A stretch of DNA of 64,000 bases, from NCBI RefSeq assembly GCF_026342355.1, contig NZ_JAPEMV010000004.1, positions 656,001-720,000 on the forward strand, written 5' to 3'. A program made the translations under genes and the position numbers. Source of the DNA: Streptomyces sp. NBC_00249. Lineage in GTDB: Bacteria; Actinomycetota; Actinomycetes; Streptomycetales; Streptomycetaceae. Positions 43,703 through 50,935 of this stretch are shown piece by piece (positions within the stretch are counted from its first letter, which is position 1; each line of letters begins with the position of its first letter). The notes beneath the pieces are model-generated. The model saw only the letters and a program-made list of their open reading frames with translations, was not told the origin of the DNA and did no database searches.

Positions 43703-44521
43703 TCAGTTCCCGGAATCGGCCTTACGGGCGAAGAGGAGGTCGTGCACGACGTGCCCCTTGTCCAGGCCCTGGCCCTCGAAGCGGGTCAGGGGACGGAAGT
43801 CGGGGCGCGGCGCGTAGCCGCCGTCCGGCTGGGTGTTCTCGAACCGCGGGTGCGCGCCGAGCACTTCGAGCATCTGCTCGGCGTACGGCTCCCAGTCCGT
43901 CGCGCAGTGCAGTACCGCGCCGGGGGCCAGGCGGGTCGCGGCCAGGTCGAGGAACTCCGGCTGGATCAGGCGGCGCTTGTGGTGGCGGGCCTTGGGCCAC
44001 GGGTCCGGGAAGTACACGCGCAACCCGGCGAGGGAGGCGGGCGGGAGCATCTCGCGGAGCAGGATGATCGCGTCGCCGTTGGCCACGCGGACGTTCTTCA
44101 GGCCGCCCCGTTCGGCGAGGGCCAGGAGGTTGCCCTGGCCGGGGGTGTGCACGTCGGCCGCGAGGATGCCGGTCGTGGGGTCGGCGGCGGCCATCTGGGC
44201 GGTGGCCTCGCCCATGCCGAAGCCGATCTCCAGGATCACGGGCAGGCCGTCGAAGAGCCGGTCGAGGTCGATGACCTCGTGGCCGTCGATGTCGAGGCCC
44301 CAGGTGCCCCAGAGGCGCTGCAGCGCCTCGCCCTGGCCGGTGGTGACACGGCTGCGCCGGGGCTGGAAGCTGCGGATGCGGCGCTCGTGGTGCGACCCGG
44401 CGGGGTCGGGCGCGGGGCCGTCGGGGAAGCGGGGCTCGGTGCGCCACTTGGGGGGCACGTACGCGGTCGCCTCCGGCGCGGTGTCCGGGAGGCTGGGCTG
44501 GGGGTTCGGGGACTCAGACAC
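43703..44521 (-). CDS. trmB: tRNA (guanine-N7-)-methyltransferase
   Basis: A 272-residue SAM-dependent enzyme that makes m7G46 in the variable loop of tRNAs. The SAM site is ILEIGFGMGEATAQMA near residue 95; the signature YFPDPWPKARHHKRRLIQPEFL lies near 170; the C-terminal TRFEGQGLDKGHVVHDLLF is typical. The N-terminal 45 residues are extra and Pro-rich. GTG 44521 has TAGAAT 9 nt upstream and no RBS, so its message may have a very short leader. The foldback element begins 62 bp upstream. Confidence 0.95.
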   Translation of the reverse strand: MSESPNPQPSLPDTAPEATAYVPPKWRTEPRFPDGPAPDPAGSHHERRIRSFQPRRSRVTTGQGEALQRLWGTWGLDIDGHEVIDLDRLFDGLPVILEIGFGMGEATAQMAAADPTTGILAADVHTPGQGNLLALAERGGLKNVRVANGDAIILLREMLPPASLAGLRVYFPDPWPKARHHKRRLIQPEFLDLAATRLAPGAVLHCATDWEPYAEQMLEVLGAHPRFENTQPDGGYAPRPDFRPLTRFEGQGLDKGHVVHDLLFARKADSGN

Positions 44522-44582
44522 AATGCGCTGATTCTACGTCCGCCCGACGAACCACCGCCGTGCCCCTGGCCGGGGTGGGGTC

Positions 44583-44725
44583 GGGGTCGGGGACGGGGTG
44601 GGGTGCCGTCCGGGATAGGCATGATTTATGGCGCCCCCTCCGAAGCTCCGTCGAGTGACGGGGCACCGCGCGCCAACAAATCACGTTTTACATCCCGGAC
44701 GACACCCCACCCCGTCCCCGACCCC
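44583..44725. repeat. Foldback element: 34-bp inverted repeats around a low-GC centre
   Basis: Arms 44583-44616 and 44692-44725 are reverse complements over 34 bp with one mismatch (GGTGCCGTCC against GGTGTCGTCC). Pairing continues imperfectly inside (ATGATTTATGGCGC against CGTGATTTGTTGGCGC). The centre, 44617-44691, is less GC-rich than its surroundings. It may be a MITE-like element or a large RNA hairpin; no transposase is present. Confidence 0.8.
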
Positions 44726-44753
44726 TCACGTCCGTGATCCGGTCCCGCCGAAT

Positions 44754-44875
44754 CCAGCCTCGCCGGCGTTTGAGGCGCGGGGTCTGGGGCGGAGCCCCAG
44801 GGGGTTTGAGCCGCGCCGGCTCTGAGGCGGGAACGGTGGAAGGGTGGGTAGGGGACAAGCCCCGCGCAGCGGGAC
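44754..44875. repeat. Dispersed intergenic repeat, copy A
   Basis: Core CCGGCGTTTGAGGCGCGGGG followed by TCTGGGGCGGAGCCCCAGG, itself containing an inverted repeat, then after an insertion GGGTAGGGGACAAGCCCCGCGCAGCGG. The same blocks recur at 50692-50722 and 50751-50845. Confidence 0.85.
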
Positions 44876-44889
44876 AGCCGGTCGGCGGG

Positions 44890-46080
44890 TCAGGGGGTGT
44901 GGAGGGTTTGGAGGGCTCGGGTGGCGATCTCGCGGCCGATCGGAAGCGACGCGGTCGCCGCAGGCGAGGGGGCGTTCAGGACGTGCACCGTCCGAGGCGC
45001 GTCCATGATGAGGAAGTCGTCCACCAGGGTTCCGTCCCGGAGGACCGCCTGCGCGCGGACCCCCGCAGTGGCGGGTAGCAAGTCCGCGGCGGTGACGGCC
45101 GGCAGCAGGCGGCGCACGGCCTCCGTGAAGGCCTGCTTCGACAGGGAGCGGTGGATCTCCCCCGCCCCGTACCTCCAGTGCCGCGCGGCCATCCGCCAGG
45201 ATCCCGGCCAGGCCAGTTCGGTGGCGATGTCCCGGGGCCGGACCGTGCCCCAGCCGTAGCCCTCGCGGGCCAGCGCCGGCACGGCGTTCGGCCCAACGTG
45301 GACCCCGCCGCCGATGCCCCGCGTGAGGTGGACGCCGAGGAACGGGAACGCCGGGTCCGGCACCGGGTAGACCAGGCCCCGGACGAGCGAGGGCCGGGCC
45401 AGGTCGTGGTACTCGCCCCGGAAGGGGATGATCCGCATGCCCGGGTCGTCCCCGGCCAGGCGGGCGACGCGGTCGCACTGCAGGCCCGCGCAGTTGACCA
45501 GCACCCGCGCCCGGAACACCAGCCCGGACGTGGTGCGCACCGCCACCGCGGAGGGGCGGCGCGAGATCAGGTCCACCTCGGCGCCGTAGACGATCTCCGC
45601 GCCGGAGGACTCCGCCAGCTGCGCGGCGACCCGCCCGTAGTCGACGATCCCGGTGGTGCCCACGTGGATCGCGGCGAGGCCCCGGATCTCCGGCTCGTAC
45701 TCGGCGATCTGCGCCGGGCCGAGCTCGCGGACGGGGATGCCGTTCTCCCGGCCGCGCTGGACGAGGGAGTGCAGGCGGGGGAGCTCGGCGCGGTCGGTGG
45801 CGACGATCAGCTTGCCCGTGACCTCGTGCGGGATGCCGTGCTCGGCGCAGAACTTGACCATCTCGGCGGCGCCGCGCACCGCGAAGCGGGCCTTGAGGGA
45901 TCCGGGGCGGTAGTAGATCCCGCTGTGGATCACTCCGCTGTTGCGGCCCGTCTGGTGCCGGGCCGGTCCGGTCTCCTTCTCCAGGACGGTCACCCGGGTA
46001 CCCGGGGCCAGGCGTGCCAGGGCATGGGCCGTCGACAGGCCGACGATCCCGCCCCCGATCACCAGCACGTCGCAGTCCAC
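44890..46080 (-). CDS. lhgO: L-2-hydroxyglutarate oxidase (FAD-dependent)
   Basis: A 396-residue FAD oxidoreductase of the DAO family. The dinucleotide-binding motif VLVIGGGIVGLSTAHAL is at the N-terminus; GRNSGVIHSGIYYRPGSLKA and the long YGWGTVRPRDI and FLIMDAPRTVHVLNAPSPAATASLPIG stretches match L-2-hydroxyglutarate oxidase/dehydrogenase (LhgO/YgaF). It oxidises L-2-hydroxyglutarate to 2-oxoglutarate, metabolite repair or lysine-derived carbon use. GTG 46080 was chosen because GGGAGG lies 7 nt upstream; the frame begins 10 codons earlier. It lies downstream of the regulator gene, 49 bp away on the same strand. Confidence 0.9.
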   Translation of the reverse strand: MDCDVLVIGGGIVGLSTAHALARLAPGTRVTVLEKETGPARHQTGRNSGVIHSGIYYRPGSLKARFAVRGAAEMVKFCAEHGIPHEVTGKLIVATDRAELPRLHSLVQRGRENGIPVRELGPAQIAEYEPEIRGLAAIHVGTTGIVDYGRVAAQLAESSGAEIVYGAEVDLISRRPSAVAVRTTSGLVFRARVLVNCAGLQCDRVARLAGDDPGMRIIPFRGEYHDLARPSLVRGLVYPVPDPAFPFLGVHLTRGIGGGVHVGPNAVPALAREGYGWGTVRPRDIATELAWPGSWRMAARHWRYGAGEIHRSLSKQAFTEAVRRLLPAVTAADLLPATAGVRAQAVLRDGTLVDDFLIMDAPRTVHVLNAPSPAATASLPIGREIATRALQTLHTP

Positions 46081-46129
46081 GCTGACACCTCCCACCCCTG
46101 CATACTGCACCCCGCCACCGACAGAGGGG

Positions 46130-47737
46130 CTACGCGGGGGCCACCAGGAGCGGCCGGGCGCGTTCGCGCAGTTCCGCCACGCGCGGTTCGTCCCCGTACG
46201 GTTCCAGCCGGTGCAGGAGGTCCCGTACGTACTCGTTCGTCCGCGCCGAGGAGATCCGGCCCGCGACCTCCACGGCCCGGGTGCCGGCCGCGCACGCCGC
46301 GTCGAGGTTGCCCGACTCCAGTTCGGCGACCGCGCTGACGACCAGGCGCAGCCCGTGGGAGCGCACGTACTCCTCGGTGGGGCGGGAGAGGGCCTGCTCG
46401 GTGAAGCGGCGGACCTGGCGGGGGAGTTTGAGGTCCCGGTAGCACTCCGCCGCGTCCGCCGCGAAACGGTCGTACGAGTAGAAGCCGAGCCAGGTCGGGT
46501 CGGGGTCGCCGTCGCGGGAGCGTTCCAGCCAGCCCTCCGCCGCGCGCAGCGCCGCCCCGGCGGCCGCCGAGTCGCCGGCCTTCGCGTGGGCGCGGGCCTC
46601 GACGAGGCGGAAGAAGCTCATGGTGCGGGCGGTGGCGAGGCCGCGGTTGCGTTCGACGGCGGCCTGCGCGAGGTCCACGCCCTCGTCGGGGAAGTCCCGG
46701 TAGGTCGCCTGGAGGGACATGGAGGCCAGGACGTAGCCGCCGAGCGGGACGTCGGCGGCGGCGCGGGCCAGGCGCAGCGCCTGGATGTAGTAGCGCTGGG
46801 CCGCTTCCTGCTGGCCGGTGTCGAAGGCCATCCAGCCCGCCAGCCGGGTCAGTTCGGCGGTCGCCCCGAACAGTGCGCGGCCCACCTCGTCGCTGTAGGA
46901 GCCGAGCAGGAGCGGCGCCGCGTCCACCCGCAGGCACTCCGGCACCATCGACGAACGCCAGTCCCCGCCGCCGTACTTGGAGTCCCAGCGGCGTGCGTCC
47001 TCGGCCGCCTCGCGCAGCTTCGTCACGTCGCTGTGGCCCACGCGCTGCGGGGAGGCGTCCGACAGGGAGGTGAGCACGGCGGGGGTGGGTGCGGGCGAGG
47101 GGGCGGGCGCGGGCGCCGGTGTGGCGGCGGCCGGTGCGGTTTCGGGTCCGGACTGGGCGGGCACAACGCTTTGCGCGGGGGTGTCGGCCGGCTGCCGGGG
47201 CGGGACGGCAGGGGTCGCCGGAGCCCCCGGAGCGACAGGCGCCGTCTCGCGAGCGGTGCCCGGTTCGCGTGCCACCGAGCTGTCGGCCGGAGATATCAGC
47301 CAGCGGGAGGCGGGCGTGGCGTACGCCGACACCGCGAAGGAACCGGCGAGCGACTGCCAGATCCCGCCGCCCCCACGCCGTCCGGCGAGATCGAGCCGGT
47401 ACAGGTCCGTCGCCGAACGCACGGCCGCACCGATGTCGCGCGGGAAGGCCAGACCCACCTCGGGCGCGGGGTCCGCGTCCGCCAGGCCGATCTCGTGCAG
47501 CGGCACCGGCCGCCCCAGCTTCGCCCCGATGGCGGCGGCGATCAGGTGCGGGGCCGCGCCCTGCGGCACCATCCCCTTCGACACCCACCGGGCGACCGAG
47601 GTCTTGTCGTACCGCAGCGTCAGACCGCGCTGCGCGCCGAGGTCGTTGACCCGCCGGGCCAGCCCTGCGTTGCTGATGCCCGCGAGGGCGAGGACGGCGC
47701 CGAGCTTCTCATTGGGCTCGCGGAGCTCCCTGGACAT
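46130..47737 (-). CDS. Sporulation-associated regulator (NsdA/ORF1590-like, TPR region)
   Basis: A 535-residue protein. Residues 1-80 read like a degenerate helix-turn-helix: MSRELREPNEKLGAVLALAGISNAGLARRVNDLGAQRG...SVARWVSKGMVPQGAAPHLIAAAIG. A Pro/Ala linker (about 155-235) is followed by a helical, TPR-like region (SKYGGGDWRSSMVPECLRVDAAPLLLGSYSDEVGRALFGATAELTRLAGWMAFD...). The arrangement matches the NsdA group of developmental regulators, and the position recalls S. coelicolor SCO4114, the homologue of S. griseus ORF1590 (from memory). ATG 47737 has GAGGGG 6 nt upstream. It probably acts on aerial growth or antibiotic timing; the DNA or partner it binds is unknown. Confidence 0.82.
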   Translation of the reverse strand: MSRELREPNEKLGAVLALAGISNAGLARRVNDLGAQRGLTLRYDKTSVARWVSKGMVPQGAAPHLIAAAIGAKLGRPVPLHEIGLADADPAPEVGLAFPRDIGAAVRSATDLYRLDLAGRRGGGGIWQSLAGSFAVSAYATPASRWLISPADSSVAREPGTARETAPVAPGAPATPAVPPRQPADTPAQSVVPAQSGPETAPAAATPAPAPAPSPAPTPAVLTSLSDASPQRVGHSDVTKLREAAEDARRWDSKYGGGDWRSSMVPECLRVDAAPLLLGSYSDEVGRALFGATAELTRLAGWMAFDTGQQEAAQRYYIQALRLARAAADVPLGGYVLASMSLQATYRDFPDEGVDLAQAAVERNRGLATARTMSFFRLVEARAHAKAGDSAAAGAALRAAEGWLERSRDGDPDPTWLGFYSYDRFAADAAECYRDLKLPRQVRRFTEQALSRPTEEYVRSHGLRLVVSAVAELESGNLDAACAAGTRAVEVAGRISSARTNEYVRDLLHRLEPYGDEPRVAELRERARPLLVAPA

Positions 47738-48380
47738 GCGCCACCCCTCGTCACACGCGGAACGCAGACGCCGCCGGGGCATAGGCGCCCGGCATTTCGT
47801 AAACCCAGCGTAGTTCCCCGCCTCCCAAGCGTTAAGGCCCCGAGTTCCGTATGGCGGGATTGTTGTCCGTATGCACAGTCCGGGCGGAGCCCGTGCCCGG
47901 GGCGCACGTCTCCTGCCGTGCTCCGGCCGTGTGGCCGTGCGCCCGGCCGTGCGCTCTGGCCGCTCCCGGGGCCCGGCGATTCGATGTGCGGTGCGTGGGT
48001 CGGCCCGCCGCGTGGATCCGGTGGGCCGGGGGATGCCGCTACCTCAATCCCCGCGGGTGGCGGAACGGTCCGGGGGGTGGATGCCGCCTCCCGGACCGCG
48101 CCCCCGCGATGGCGGTGCGGGCAGGCGGTACGGGCAGTCAGTACGGCCGAAGAATGGCCGAAACCGACCTATGGGGCGGTGGGAACGGAACGCCAAATAC
48201 CGCGTGGCCGGGGCGTGTTCGTTTACATGTGCGCCCCCCGAAGCCACTCTCGCACGCCCGTCTCGTGGCAGCATGGACCCCGAGCCACCCGGGGCCCCGC
48301 CGGCCGCGCCCTCAGCGCTGACCGTCTCGTCCGTGCCGTCCGTTGCCCCGGTCATGTGCCCACAGGCTGGGGAGGCGGCG
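47738..48380. other. Divergent region between the sporulation regulator and the AsnB-like gene
   Basis: 643 bp. TCCGTATG occurs twice 20 bp apart near 47845-47872. Around 48175-48240 the GC content drops (GCCAAATACCGCGTGG, GTTCGTTTACATGTGCG), the likeliest promoter area for the plus-strand gene. I looked for a short precursor-peptide gene in all frames and saw none that convinces. Confidence 0.55.
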
Positions 48381-50654
48381 GTGCGCTGGTTGGTCGGGTG
48401 GAGCAGTATCGCCGCGAGCTTCGGCACGGCCGGGCGCGTCTCCGGCCAGGGCGGTACGCGTACGGGCGCCCCCGGCTACGGCAGCTCCGGCTACGGCGCC
48501 CCCGGCCCCGCCGCGTACGGCGACCCCGCCCACGGCCACCCCTACGCCGACCCGCCCCGCGGCGGCATCGCCGACGCCGCCTACGCCGACGACCCCGCGG
48601 CCCAGGACGCGGAACGCACCGTCCACCCCGTCGGCGCCCAGCTCCTGTGGGGCGACCCCGACCCCCTCTGGGCCGTCGGCGACTGGCGCCCGGACGAGAT
48701 CCGCACCGTCACCGCCGACCCCGCGGACCCCTTCACCCGCCTCGCCGTCCTCGGCTGCTGCGGCGCCACCGACGCCGAGCTCAGACGCGCCCTCTACGCC
48801 GCCCGCGGCGGAGCCCTGCGCCACCTCACCCAGTGGTCCGGCAGCTACACCGCCGTCGTCCAGGCCGGCCGCCGCATCACCGTCCTCGGCGACCTCGCGG
48901 GCGCCCGGCCCGTGTTCTACACGCCCTGGGCGGGCGGCACCGCGTACGCCACCGCCGCCCTCCCCCTCGCCGACCTCATCGAGGCGCAGCTCGACATCGG
49001 CCACCTCGCCGCCCTGCTGGCCTGCCCCGACAGCCCCGAGGCACTGGGCGACGGCACACCGTACGCCGGGGTCCGGCGCATCCCGCCCGGCCACACCCTG
49101 ATCCTGCGCGAGGGCTCCCGGGAGATCACCGGCTACGAGCCCGTCGCCTCCCTCGCCGTGGCCGCCCCCGAGGCCGATCCCGAGCGCGCGGTGGAGGGCG
49201 TACGGGAAGCTTTGGTCGACGCGGTGCGCGCCCGGCTCACGGCGCCCCGGCATGCCCCCGACACCCTGGCCCCCGACCCCGGACCCGTGCCCGGAATGGG
49301 CCCCGCCGACCGGCGCGCGGCCCGCGGCGCCCCCGCGCCCGGGGTCGGCGCCGACCTGTCGGGCGGCAGCGCCTCCGCCACCCTCGCCCTCCTCGCCGCC
49401 GGCCTGCCCGGCGCCCCGGGCAGCCTCCCCGGGGCCGGCTCCCGCCTCCTCGCCGTCACCTTCAACGACCTCGCGACCCCGCAGGGCCGCGAAGCCGAAC
49501 TCGAACGCGCCCACGCCCTCGCCGCCGACCCCCGGCTGCACCACGTCGTCGTGGCCGCCGCCGCCGAAGCCCTCCCCTACGCCGAACTCGACGGCCCGCT
49601 CACCGACGAACCCGGCCCCTCCCTCGTCTCCGCCGCCCGCGAACGCCGCCGCCTCGCCGCCGGCTCCGCCGACCACTTCACCGGCCACGGAGCCCGCCAG
49701 GTCCTCGACGCGCACCCCGCCCGCATGGCCGACCTCCTCATGGACCGCCGACGCCGCCACCTGCTGCGCCCCGTCGCCGCCCTCGCCCGCACCGCGCCCG
49801 AGGGCCCCCTGCTCGTCCCGTTCTCCGTCTACTCGGCCGCCCGCCGCCTCGCCCGTACGCCGTACCGCGCGGGCATCGAGGCCGCCGCGGCCCGGCTGCG
49901 CGAAGGCGGCGTCGACACCGGGGTACCGGGGCCGGTCGACGCCTCGCTCGCCGCCCTCACCTGGGCCCGCCCCGGCCCGGCCGCGCGCTGGCTCACCGGC
50001 GAGGCCCTCGCGGAAGTATCGATCCGCCTCGGCACTGCCGCGGGCCGCCCGCCGCTGTCACTGCGCCCCGGCGAGGCCCGCGCCCGCGCCGTGCTCGCCC
50101 GGCACGCAGCCGACCACCGGGTCTTCGAGCAGGCCGTCGAGGTCCGCAGCCAGCGACTGCACGCCCCGTTCCTCGACAACCAGGTCGTACGCGCCGCACG
50201 CGCCCTCCCCGAGTCCCTACGGGTACAGCCCGGAGCCCGCGCCGCGATCCTGCGCAGCGTCCTCGCCTCCGCCGGGGTACGCGAACTCCCGCCCGGCTGG
50301 GGCGCCACCGACCGCACCCCCGACGAGAGCGCCACCCGCCTCGGACTGCGCGCCGCCCTGCCCGGCCTGCTCGCGCTGTTCACCGCCCCGCTGCTCGCGG
50401 ACGCCGGGCTGATCGACACCCGGCTCGTCCGGCAGGCCCTGACCGACGCCGCCGACGGCCGGGCCGTACCCCTCGACGGGCTCGCGGAACTCGTCTCCAT
50501 GGAACTGTGGCTCCGCCGCCTCCTGGCCCGCCGCGGCACCTGCTGGACCGGCACCACCACCCCCCGCCGCCGCGCCGTCCCCCGCCCGGACACCCCCCTG
50601 GGCCGCCTCCCTGCACTCCCCCGCCTCACCCCACCGAACCCGACCCACCACTGA
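48381..50654 (+). CDS. Asparagine-synthetase-like amide-bond-forming enzyme (lasso-cyclase-like, orphan)
   Basis: A 757-residue protein of the asparagine synthetase B family. The N-terminal half corresponds to the class II amidotransferase domain but begins RWLVGWSS, so the catalytic Cys2 is missing and glutamine should not be its ammonia source. The C-terminal half is the synthetase domain with a modified PP-loop, DLSGGSASATLALLAAGL (usual SGGxDS), then DHFTGHGARQVLDAHP, APFLDNQVVRAARALP and ELVSMELWLRRLL. This resembles lasso-peptide cyclases, yet no RRE protein, leader peptidase or precursor gene is adjacent. An orthologue is in the S. coelicolor locus (SCO4115, from memory). GTG 48381 has GGGGAGG 5 nt upstream. 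Confidence 0.82.
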   Translation: MRWLVGWSSIAASFGTAGRVSGQGGTRTGAPGYGSSGYGAPGPAAYGDPAHGHPYADPPRGGIADAAYADDPAAQDAERTVHPVGAQLLWGDPDPLWAVGDWRPDEIRTVTADPADPFTRLAVLGCCGATDAELRRALYAARGGALRHLTQWSGSYTAVVQAGRRITVLGDLAGARPVFYTPWAGGTAYATAALPLADLIEAQLDIGHLAALLACPDSPEALGDGTPYAGVRRIPPGHTLILREGSREITGYEPVASLAVAAPEADPERAVEGVREALVDAVRARLTAPRHAPDTLAPDPGPVPGMGPADRRAARGAPAPGVGADLSGGSASATLALLAAGLPGAPGSLPGAGSRLLAVTFNDLATPQGREAELERAHALAADPRLHHVVVAAAAEALPYAELDGPLTDEPGPSLVSAARERRRLAAGSADHFTGHGARQVLDAHPARMADLLMDRRRRHLLRPVAALARTAPEGPLLVPFSVYSAARRLARTPYRAGIEAAAARLREGGVDTGVPGPVDASLAALTWARPGPAARWLTGEALAEVSIRLGTAAGRPPLSLRPGEARARAVLARHAADHRVFEQAVEVRSQRLHAPFLDNQVVRAARALPESLRVQPGARAAILRSVLASAGVRELPPGWGATDRTPDESATRLGLRAALPGLLALFTAPLLADAGLIDTRLVRQALTDAADGRAVPLDGLAELVSMELWLRRLLARRGTCWTGTTTPRRRAVPRPDTPLGRLPALPRLTPPNPTHH

Positions 50655-50691
50655 CCCACCCGGCCTGCTGCGCGGGCAGGGCTGGACAGAT

Positions 50692-50722
50692 CCAGCCCCG
50701 CCGGCGTTTGAGGCGCGGGCGC
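50692..50722. repeat. Dispersed intergenic repeat, partial copy C
   Basis: CAGCCCCGCCGGCGTTTGAGG then GCGGGCGCGG: only the first 30 bp of the element, 38 bp after the AsnB-like gene. Confidence 0.8.
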
Positions 50723-50750
50723 GGAGTGCCGTGTAGTGAGGTGCGCCCCC

Positions 50751-50845
50751 AAGCCCCGCCGGCGTTTGAGGCGCGGGGTCTGGGGCGGAGCCCCAGGGAA
50801 CGGGCGAAGGGCGGGTAGGGGAACGCCCCGCGCAGCGGCCACCCG
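50751..50845. repeat. Dispersed intergenic repeat, copy B
   Basis: CGCCGGCGTTTGAGGCGCGG, TCTGGGGCGGAGCCCCAGG, then GGGTAGGGGAACGCCCCGCGCAGCGG. Same order as copy A but without its insertion. The inner TGGGGC/GCCCCA pairing could act as a transcription terminator for the AsnB-like gene. Confidence 0.85.
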
Positions 50846-50923
50846 CTCCGGGTACGGGCCCCGACCCCGCCCGGCCCGCCGCCCCGCCGCGAAAACCCCC
50901 GCACGCCCCCGGCGAGGGCAAGG

Positions 50924-50935
50924 CAGAATTGCCCG
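50924..50935 (+). promoter_or_regulatory. Putative -10 element of the AfsR-like gene, leaderless arrangement
   Basis: CAGAAT at 50924-50929, 6 nt before the GTG. The intervening TGCCCG is not a ribosome-binding site. Confidence 0.35.

Larger units (their letters stand above)
44522..44889. other. trmB upstream region with foldback and dispersed repeat
   Basis: 368 bp between the trmB start and the 3' end of the oxidase gene. It is filled by a 143-bp foldback (44583-44725) and a dispersed Streptomyces-type repeat (about 44750-44875). No gene. Confidence 0.8.

Noticed and set aside
47738..48380. Lasso-peptide precursor upstream of the asparagine-synthetase-like gene
   Set aside because: Short frames in this gap (for example one starting near 48151) lack a leader/core pattern with a Gly or Ala at core position 1 and Asp/Glu at 7-9, and have poor codon usage; B1/B2 genes are also missing.
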